This document shows, in pieces, positions 31,188 through 37,607 of a stretch of DNA of 42,937 nucleotides. A model generated the notes under the pieces. That model searched no databases, was not told the DNA's origin, and saw nothing but the letters and a program-made list of their open reading frames with translations. The stretch comes from Bacteroidales bacterium (GTDB lineage Bacteria; Bacteroidota; Bacteroidia; Bacteroidales; UBA932). Position 1 is the first letter of the stretch, and each line of letters opens with the position of its first letter. The translations under genes were made by a program, and so were the position numbers. Location: assembly GCA_017619655.1 (NCBI GenBank), contig JAFZRV010000013.1, positions 1 through 42,937 of the forward strand, in the 5' to 3' direction.

Positions 31188-32600
31188 TTAGAGTTCTTTG
31201 CGGAGTCGCGCGATCGGGATGTTGAGCTGCTCCCGGTACTTGGCCACGGTGCGGCGCGCCACCTTGTATCCCTTGGCGTCGAGCACGGCCACCAGCTCCT
31301 CGTCGGTGAGCGGCTTGCGCTTGTCTTCCTCTTCGATGCTGGTGGTCAGGATGGTCTTGATCTCGCGGGTGGAGACCTCCTCGCCGTCGTTGGCCACGAG
31401 GCCTTCCGAGAAGAAGTACTTCAGCGGGTAGATGCCGAAATGCGTCTGGACATACTTGCAGTTCACCACGCGGGAGATGGTCGAGATGTCGAGGCCGGTC
31501 TTCTCGGCGATGTTGCGCAGGACCATCGGCTTGAGCAGGGTCTCGTCGCCGTCGATGAAGAAGTCGTGCTGGTAGTCGATGATGGCGTTCATCGTGTTCT
31601 GCAGGGTGTTGTGCCGCTGCTTGATGGCTTCGATGAACCACTTGGCCGAATCGAGCTTCTGCTTGACGAACGTGGCGGCCTCTTTCTTCTCGCGGGTGGC
31701 GCTGTTGGCGGCTTCCATCAGCACGTCGGCGTAGCGCTTGTTGACCTTGAGCTCCGGCACGGAGAAGCGCGGCATCGACATGACGGGCTCGCCGTCCTTG
31801 AGTTCGACGAGGAAGTCCGGAACCACCTGCTGCAACTGCTCGGTGTAGGAGTCGTCGATCTGTCCGCCGGGGCGGGGATTGAGCCGCACGATCTCGCCGA
31901 TGGCCTCTTTCAACTCTTCTTCCGAGATGCCCAGCTTGGCCGTGATCTTGGTATAGTGTTTCTTGGTGAATTCCACGAAATGGTCGCGGAGGATGCGGGT
32001 GGCCAGCTGCACCGACGGGGTCTGGGTCTTGGTGCGCAGCTGCAGCAGCAGGCATTCCCGCAGGTCGCGGGCACCCACGCCGGCCGGGTCGAATTCCTGG
32101 ATCAGGGCCAGCAGCTGCTCCACTTCCTTCTCGTCGGTCTCGATGCCGAGCCGGAAGGAGATATCGTCGCAGAGCGATTCGAGGTCGCGCCGCAGATAGC
32201 CGTCGTCGTCGATCATGCCGATGATGAAGAGGGCGATCTGGTGCTGCCGTTCGTCGAGCTTGCAGTAGCCGAGCTGCGACTCGAGGCTCTGGTGGAAGCT
32301 CTCCCGTACGGAGAACGTATTGTACTGGGGCTTGAGGTCCTTGCCCTGGTTGTTGACGTAGAGCTTGTAGGAAGGCGTCGGGTCGCTGCCGCTGTATTCG
32401 CTCAGCGAGACGTTCTTCTTCTCCTCACCTTCGGGCGAATCGTCCACCACTTCTTCGAGCACGGGGTTCTCCTCCAGTTCCTTCTGGATCCGCTGCTCGA
32501 GTTCCGGCGCGGGAAGCTCGATCAGCTTGATCGTCTGGATCTGCAGGGGCGAGAGCTTCTGAAGCTGCTTCTGCTGCTGGGTGAGGCTGATCTTCGACAT
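31188..32600 (-). CDS. rpoN: RNA polymerase sigma-54 factor
   Basis: A 470-residue sigma-54. The Gln-rich N-terminal activator-binding region (LTQQQKQLQKLSPLQIQT) is intact, the acidic linker follows, and the C-terminal RpoN box ARRTVAKYRE recognises the minus-24 element. It directs enhancer-dependent transcription. ATG at 32600 (MSKISLTQQQ) is chosen over one 12 codons upstream because it matches known N-termini and the previous gene stops 1 base away. No ptsN or hpf follows it as it does in Proteobacteria. Confidence 0.95.
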   Translation of the reverse strand: MSKISLTQQQKQLQKLSPLQIQTIKLIELPAPELEQRIQKELEENPVLEEVVDDSPEGEEKKNVSLSEYSGSDPTPSYKLYVNNQGKDLKPQYNTFSVRESFHQSLESQLGYCKLDERQHQIALFIIGMIDDDGYLRRDLESLCDDISFRLGIETDEKEVEQLLALIQEFDPAGVGARDLRECLLLQLRTKTQTPSVQLATRILRDHFVEFTKKHYTKITAKLGISEEELKEAIGEIVRLNPRPGGQIDDSYTEQLQQVVPDFLVELKDGEPVMSMPRFSVPELKVNKRYADVLMEAANSATREKKEAATFVKQKLDSAKWFIEAIKQRHNTLQNTMNAIIDYQHDFFIDGDETLLKPMVLRNIAEKTGLDISTISRVVNCKYVQTHFGIYPLKYFFSEGLVANDGEEVSTREIKTILTTSIEEEDKRKPLTDEELVAVLDAKGYKVARRTVAKYREQLNIPIARLRKEL

Positions 32601-32601
32601 G

Positions 32602-33075
32602 TCAGAATCCGGGGTAGTTGATTTGTTCCTTGACAACGAAGACGTAGGGATAGGCGCCCGTCGCGGAGAGCTTGCTCGCGAAGCGCTGGGCGTCGGCCCG
32701 GGTACGGAAATCGCCCACCGCCACCTTGAAATAGGGGCTGACGTGGCTCACGTACACGGGGACTTCGGGGTATTTCTCGCGGAACCCTGCGGCGATGGAG
32801 GCCGATTTGGCGCGGGCGGTACGGTCGCTGTCGAAGAAGATGCGCACGCGGTAGCCCTGCAGCTTGGCGCTGCTGTTGGCCACGATGTGGCGGGAGAGGG
32901 CGTTGCGGATCTCGATGGACTGGTTGACGATGGCGGTGCCGTTCGGGCCCTCGTTCTGATGGATGAGCGAGAGGATGTCGACGCCCAGCAGCGAACTGTC
33001 GACCGGGGCTTGCGCCGAGGCGGCGACGCCGATGAACAGGGCGGCGATCAGGGTCAGGAGTCTATACTTTTTCAT
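32602..33075 (-). CDS. SPOR-domain exported protein
   Basis: A 157-residue protein with a cleavable signal (MKKYRLLTLIAALFIGVAASAQA) and a C-terminal SPOR-like domain about residues 70-150 (Y-R-V-R-I-F-F-D-S-D, V-S-P-Y-F-K-V-A-V-G-D-F-R-T-R-A-D-A). SPOR domains bind denuded glycan strands of peptidoglycan, usually at the division site. It overlaps the LEA14-like gene by 4 bases (ATGA) and sits 1 base before rpoN, so the three share a transcript. Confidence 0.9.
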   Translation of the reverse strand: MKKYRLLTLIAALFIGVAASAQAPVDSSLLGVDILSLIHQNEGPNGTAIVNQSIEIRNALSRHIVANSSAKLQGYRVRIFFDSDRTARAKSASIAAGFREKYPEVPVYVSHVSPYFKVAVGDFRTRADAQRFASKLSATGAYPYVFVVKEQINYPGF

Positions 33076-33569
33076 TCCGTTTCAGTTTTCATGTTGCCGA
33101 GCAGGTCCTTGAGCTCCTTGAGCGGCACCCGTTCCTTGTGGATTCGTTTCTTGAGCGAGCCCTTGCGGACGGTCATCTCGATGTCGGCGACGTACTGTGC
33201 GAGGTCGAGGGCGTCCTCGCCGCCCGAGAGGAGGGCGAGGGGACGGAGCAGCACCACTTCCAGCGGAATGGCCACGGTCTGGTTGCTCCTGGGCGCGATG
33301 GAGGCGGTTTCGGGCATCGTGACCTCGGCGAAGCGGGCCGTTTCATCGCCCCGGTATACATACGCGTGCAGCGTGTCGAGGGTATAGGTCGCGGAAGAAG
33401 GATTCTCCACGTCGAGGTTCAGCACCAGGCCGGCCGTCACGCCGTTGGCGCCGAGTCCCAGCCCGCCGGAAGGCTGCAGGCGATACCCCCTGATCACGGG
33501 ATCCTTGGACGCGTCGTGGCAGGCGGTCAGCAGCAGGGCTGTGCAAAGAAAGGCCAAAATCCGTTTCAT
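33072..33569 (-). CDS. LEA14-like (LEA_2) domain lipoprotein
   Basis: A 165-residue lipoprotein (signal ending LTAC, Cys17) followed by a beta-sandwich pattern of the LEA14/LEA_2 type (L-N-L-D-V-E-N-P, then V-Y-R-G-D-E-T-A, I-P-L-E-V-V-L-L). Function unknown; such domains are seen in periplasmic and desiccation-related proteins. ATG 33569 is chosen over one 6 codons upstream as it gives a clean signal. It is the first gene of the rpoN operon, with promoter at 33596-33603. Confidence 0.75.
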   Translation of the reverse strand: MKRILAFLCTALLLTACHDASKDPVIRGYRLQPSGGLGLGANGVTAGLVLNLDVENPSSATYTLDTLHAYVYRGDETARFAEVTMPETASIAPRSNQTVAIPLEVVLLRPLALLSGGEDALDLAQYVADIEMTVRKGSLKKRIHKERVPLKELKDLLGNMKTETE

Positions 33570-33595
33570 GCTATTTCGTCTCAGCAAATATCATA

Positions 33596-33620
33596 CAAAG
33601 ATATAAAAAACTTATCTTTG
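33596..33620. promoter_or_regulatory. Face-to-face minus-7 boxes of the rpoN operon and miaB
   Basis: CAAAGATA (33596-33603, minus-strand TATCTTTG) and TATCTTTG (33613-33620, plus) are only 9 bases apart and symmetric. Each promoter would place its minus-33 element beyond the other's minus-7 box, so the two cannot be occupied by polymerase together. Confidence 0.55.
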
Positions 33621-33640
33621 CTGCGAAATTTGAGCGAGCA

Positions 33641-34963
33641 ATGAAGGTCTTTATCGAAACATACGGCTGTCAGATGAACGTCAACGACAGCGAGGTAGCC
33701 CTCTCCATCCTGCAGCAGGCGGGATATTCCCGTTGCACGTCCATGGACGTCGCCGACCTGATCCTGATCAACACCTGTTCGGTGCGGGACAACGCGGAGC
33801 AGCGCGTCCTGGGCCGTCTCGACGTGTTCCGCCAGGAGAAGCGCCGCCGCAGCGGCGTGGTGGTGGGCGTGATGGGCTGTATGGCCGAGCGGCTCAAGGA
33901 GAAACTGCTGGAGAACCCGGCCGTCGACATCGTGGCCGGCCCCGACGCCTATCGCGACCTGCCCCGCCTGGTGGCCGCCGTCACCAGCTCCGGCAAGCAG
34001 ATCAATACGATCCTTTCCCACGAAGAGACCTATGGCGACATCGCGCCGGTGCGGATGGACCGCGACGGCGTGACCGCCTTCATTTCCATCATGCGGGGCT
34101 GCAACAATGTCTGCTCCTACTGCATCGTTCCCTTTGTCCGCGGCGCCGAGCGCAGCCGCGACGCCCACAGCATCCTCCGCGAGGCCCGGAGCCTGATCGA
34201 CGCCGGCTACAAGGAGATCAACCTGCTGGGCCAGAACGTGGATTCCTACCGCTGGGTGAATCCGGAAGGCGGCGAGACCGTCGATTTCGCGGGCCTGCTC
34301 GAGCAGGTGGCCGCGCTCGACCCGGCCATCCGCATCCGCTTCGCCACGTCCCATCCCAAGGACATGAGCGACGCCGTGCTGCTGGCCATGTCGCGCCACG
34401 CGAACATCTGCCGGCACATCCACCTGCCCGTCCAGTCCGGCAGCGACACGATGCTCGAGAAGATGAACCGCAAGTACACCCGCGCGCACTACCTGGAGCG
34501 CATCGCCCGCATCCGGGAGATCCTGCCCGACTGCGCCATCACCACCGACGTGATCGCGGGCTTCTGCGGCGAGACCGAAGCCGACCACGAGGCGACCCTG
34601 TCGCTCATGCGGGAAGTGCGCTACGACAGTGCCTTCATGTTCCAGTATTCCGAGCGCCCGGGGACCCGCGCGTCCCGCCATTTCCCCGACGACGTGCCGG
34701 CCGAGGTCAAGACGCGCCGTCTCAACGAGATCATCGCGCAGCAGAACGAGATTTCCCTCGAAATCAACCGCCAGCTCGAGGGACAGTGCTTCGAGGTGCT
34801 GGCGGAGTGCACGTCGAAGCGTTCCGATGCGGAGCTGCTGGGCCGCACGTCCCAGAACAAGAGCTGCGTGTTCCCCGCCGCCGGCCACAAACCCGGCGAC
34901 CTGGTCACCGTGCGGGTGCTGTCGAGCACTTCGGCCACCCTGCGGTGCGAAGTCGTCGAATAG
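33641..34963 (+). CDS. miaB: tRNA-i6A37 methylthiotransferase
   Basis: A 440-residue radical-SAM enzyme. The N-terminal UPF0004 domain holds its cluster cysteines (Y-G-C-Q-M-N, the N-T-C-S-V-R and M-G-C-M-A positions), the radical SAM motif CxxxCxxC is Cys154, Cys158 and Cys161 (C-N-N-V-C-S-Y-C), and a TRAM domain ends the protein. It adds the methylthio group to i6A37 in tRNAs reading UNN codons. The start at 33641 is well supported. Stop is 12 bases from convergent upp. Confidence 0.95.
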   Translation: MKVFIETYGCQMNVNDSEVALSILQQAGYSRCTSMDVADLILINTCSVRDNAEQRVLGRLDVFRQEKRRRSGVVVGVMGCMAERLKEKLLENPAVDIVAGPDAYRDLPRLVAAVTSSGKQINTILSHEETYGDIAPVRMDRDGVTAFISIMRGCNNVCSYCIVPFVRGAERSRDAHSILREARSLIDAGYKEINLLGQNVDSYRWVNPEGGETVDFAGLLEQVAALDPAIRIRFATSHPKDMSDAVLLAMSRHANICRHIHLPVQSGSDTMLEKMNRKYTRAHYLERIARIREILPDCAITTDVIAGFCGETEADHEATLSLMREVRYDSAFMFQYSERPGTRASRHFPDDVPAEVKTRRLNEIIAQQNEISLEINRQLEGQCFEVLAECTSKRSDAELLGRTSQNKSCVFPAAGHKPGDLVTVRVLSSTSATLRCEVVE

Positions 34964-34975
34964 GTTTTTTCCTGT

Positions 34976-35629
34976 TTAGTTTTTGGAGCCGAAAGCCAAA
35001 TCGCCGGCATCGCCCAGGCCCGGGACGATGAACGAGTGGTTGGTGAGCTCTTCGTCGATGGCGCCCACCCAGAAGGTCACGTGCTTGTGGGGTAGGTTCT
35101 TGGATAGATTCTCCACGCCGTCGCGCGAGGCCACGGGGCAGACGATGTGCGTGTGCTTCGGTTCGCCGTTCGCCACGAGGCTTTCATAGGTCATCAGCAT
35201 GGAGGCGCCTGATGCCAGCATCGCGTCGGCGATCACCAGCGTCTTGCCTTCCAGCGGCGGGCAGCTCTGGTATTCGATGAGCATGTCGCATTCGTTGCCC
35301 TTGCCGTATTTGCGGTAGGCCGCCACGAAAGCGTTCTGTGCGCCGTCGAAGCAGTGGAGCAGGCCGTCGTGGACCGGCAGTCCGGCGCGCAGGATGGTGG
35401 CCAGGACGATGGGTTCGTCCAGGACGCGGCAGTCCGCGATACCCAGCGGCGTCTCGGTCTGTACCGTCTTGTACGACAATGTCTTGCTGATCTCATAGGC
35501 GAAGATTTCTCCCATGCGTTCCATGTTCTGGCGGAAGCGCATGCTGTCTTTCTGCACCGATTTGTCGCGGATCTGTGCCAGATAGTGCCCCAGCAGGGAG
35601 TCGGTTTCTCCAAGAGCGATGATTTTCAT
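34976..35629 (-). CDS. upp: Uracil phosphoribosyltransferase
   Basis: A 217-residue PRTase that makes UMP from uracil and PRPP. The segment V-I-A-D-A-M-L-A-S-G-A-S is the phosphoribosyl loop, where the more usual D-P-M-L-A-T-G is changed at two positions; the uracil-binding region near the C-terminus (S-F-I-V-P-G-L-G-D-A-G-D) is intact. Cytoplasmic. The divergent DMT gene starts 84 bases away. Confidence 0.93.
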   Translation of the reverse strand: MKIIALGETDSLLGHYLAQIRDKSVQKDSMRFRQNMERMGEIFAYEISKTLSYKTVQTETPLGIADCRVLDEPIVLATILRAGLPVHDGLLHCFDGAQNAFVAAYRKYGKGNECDMLIEYQSCPPLEGKTLVIADAMLASGASMLMTYESLVANGEPKHTHIVCPVASRDGVENLSKNLPHKHVTFWVGAIDEELTNHSFIVPGLGDAGDLAFGSKN

Positions 35630-35651
35630 AGTCAGTCGGGTTTTTACAGCA

Positions 35652-35696
35652 TAAAGATAATCATTCTGCGCAGAGAATGAAAATTTATTATCTTTG
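35652..35696. promoter_or_regulatory. Divergent symmetric promoters of upp and the DMT gene
   Basis: TAAAGATA (35652-35659; minus-strand TATCTTTA, near-consensus) and TATCTTTG (35689-35696) form an inverted pair, with AAAGATAAT (35653-35661) and ATTATCTTT (35687-35695) as perfect arms. Between them TCATTC and GAATGA enclose TGCGCA, a further nested palindrome. It looks like shared divergent control with an operator in the middle. Confidence 0.45.
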
Positions 35697-35713
35697 ACCG
35701 CTCAATAGAAAAG

Positions 35714-36631
35714 ATGGCTGAAAGGAAGCTACGCTACCATTTGCTCGCCCTGTTCGTCGCTGCCGTGTGGGGTGAGACCTTTGTCTCGACGAAGGTCCTG
35801 ATCGGGGCCGGCATGCACCCGGTGGCCATCTTCTTTATCCGCTTCCTGCTGGCGTATGTCGGGATCTGGCTGTATATCGGGCTTACCCGGCAGAAGACGA
35901 GACTCTGGTACGGTTGGAAAGACGAGCTGGTGTTTCTGCTGCTGGGCGTCAGCGGCGGCTCTTTCTATTTCCTTGCGGAGAATAATGCGCTCGCCTATAC
36001 CCAGGCCACCAACGTGGCCTTCCTGGTCTGCTCCGCCCCTTTGCTCACGGCGATTTTCACCCTGCTGTTCAGGCGCTTCGGCAAGGGACGCTTTGCCGAG
36101 GGACTGGAGGACATCCGGCTGGGCTTCCCGCTGATCGGCGGAACCATACTGGCGCTTTTCGGCATGGCCCTGGTGGTCTTCGACGGCAAGGGCCTCCATT
36201 TGTCGGTGAGAGGCGACCTGCTGGCCATCTGCGCGGCCTTGTGCTGGGCGGTCTACAGTCTCTTCATGGGACAGATGTCGCGCGATTACGGCGCGGTCAC
36301 GCCGACCCGCAAAGTCTTTTTCTACGGACTCCTGACCATCCTCCCTTTCATGGGCGGGATGCAGGAATCCTTTTCCCCGGCCCTCCTGAGCCAGACCGCT
36401 GTCTGGACCAACCTGCTTTTCCTGGGCTTGCTGGCTTCCCTGATCTGCTTCATCCTCTGGAACCTGGTCATGGACAAGCTGGGGAACGTGACTTCCACCA
36501 ACTACGTGTATCTGAATCCGGTCTTCACCCTGCTCACGGCCATGGCCCTGTTGGGAGAGCGCATGACGCTGATGGCCGGCATCGGCTGCGCCGCGATCCT
36601 GCTTGGCGTCATCTGGGCCGGCAAGGCTTAG
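35714..36631 (+). CDS. EamA-family (DMT) transporter
   Basis: A 305-residue inner-membrane protein with about ten hydrophobic segments in two EamA repeats (residues about 8-145 and 160-300). The family exports or exchanges metabolites such as amino acids or nucleotide sugars; specificity is not visible. Promoter TATCTTTG at 35689. The stop is 22 bases from the convergent fimbrillin-like gene. Confidence 0.9.
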   Translation: MAERKLRYHLLALFVAAVWGETFVSTKVLIGAGMHPVAIFFIRFLLAYVGIWLYIGLTRQKTRLWYGWKDELVFLLLGVSGGSFYFLAENNALAYTQATNVAFLVCSAPLLTAIFTLLFRRFGKGRFAEGLEDIRLGFPLIGGTILALFGMALVVFDGKGLHLSVRGDLLAICAALCWAVYSLFMGQMSRDYGAVTPTRKVFFYGLLTILPFMGGMQESFSPALLSQTAVWTNLLFLGLLASLICFILWNLVMDKLGNVTSTNYVYLNPVFTLLTAMALLGERMTLMAGIGCAAILLGVIWAGKA

Positions 36632-36653
36632 ATGGGTCAGTTCTGTCCTTGTT

Positions 36654-37607
36654 TTACAGCGCGGTCGACACCGTTTCACTGCTTACGGAGAGTTCCAGCC
36701 GTCCGGTGAGCCGGGTGTTTTTCATGCTCACGAAAGTGCCGGCCTTGTAGGCTGCAGGGACGGTCTTGGCGCCGTAATAGGTGACGCCGTCGTTGTCCAT
36801 TACCTTGAATTTCAGGTCTTCGTCCGCTGTCGTATTGTTGTTGCGCAGGGCGACGAAGAACGGATCGGTCCTGGCGTCGTCCAGGATGACGTCGATGGTT
36901 CCGGTGGTGGAAGCGCCGTTCGGCGCCACGGACTGCACCAGCCCGCCGTCGGCTGCCGTGATCCATATCCGCTTGGCGGTGATGTCGTACACATGGCCCG
37001 CTCCATTGTGCTGGAAACGGAAGTTGATCCGATAGATGCTTTGCTGGTTGGCGAAGGAAGCGTTTTCCGTGGTGATGGTTCCGTTGGAGACATCCGTGAC
37101 CAGTACGTTTTCAGCGAGCGTATAATGGTACTTGTTTTCGATGGACCGGTTGGCTGCGCCCGGGTGGTTGCCGTCGTTGCTGTTCAACAGCAGGCCCACC
37201 TGCCCGGTATAGTCCCATTCGTTCCGGGGTGTGCGCAGGGTGAGCGTTGTCGTCCCGGCCGTAATGCCGCTCGTGGTGACGGTGCCGGAGAGCGTGGCTT
37301 TGTGGGCATCCGAGGGGTCCGGGCTCGCTGTCAGCGTGCCGATGCTGTCCGCCCCCAGATAGACGAGTACCGGCTCATTCTCTTTCCAAATCGACCGGAG
37401 AACCGTGGTATTGTCCAGGCCGCCGTCGCCGATGTCCAAGCCCTTCGTTCCGGCCCCTTCGCCTTTGAACGCCTCGATGCGGACCGTCCACACCGAGTCT
37501 TTCTGCTGTGCCCGCTGATCCGGGCTTAGCTCGTGGACGAGAACATCCTGACATCCGGCCAGCATTCCGGCCAGGGCGAATCCTATGAGCAATAAACGCT
37601 TTTTCAT
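36654..37607 (-). CDS. Fimbrillin-like lipoprotein
   Basis: A 317-residue lipoprotein (LAGC, Cys19). The pattern G-A-G-T-K-G, T-T-V-L-R-S-I-W, T-L-S-G-T-V, then the P-E or Y-T-G-Q-V-G-type strands and N-A-S-F-A-N-Q-Q-S-I-Y-R-I-N-F-R-F resembles the FimA/Mfa-like fimbrillin family, whose N-terminal strand is removed before polymerisation. It could be a fimbrial subunit or a tip/anchor protein. Its ATG overlaps the upstream gene stop by 4 bases. No fimbrial assembly partner genes are next to it other than the long secreted protein. Confidence 0.75.
   Translation of the reverse strand: MKKRLLLIGFALAGMLAGCQDVLVHELSPDQRAQQKDSVWTVRIEAFKGEGAGTKGLDIGDGGLDNTTVLRSIWKENEPVLVYLGADSIGTLTASPDPSDAHKATLSGTVTTSGITAGTTTLTLRTPRNEWDYTGQVGLLLNSNDGNHPGAANRSIENKYHYTLAENVLVTDVSNGTITTENASFANQQSIYRINFRFQHNGAGHVYDITAKRIWITAADGGLVQSVAPNGASTTGTIDVILDDARTDPFFVALRNNNTTADEDLKFKVMDNDGVTYYGAKTVPAAYKAGTFVSMKNTRLTGRLELSVSSETVSTAL

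Noticed and set aside
31177-32055. Open frame extending the OsmC gene upstream
   Set aside because: It is an alternate frame within rpoN on the same strand; OsmC similarity starts only at residue 1 of the short version.
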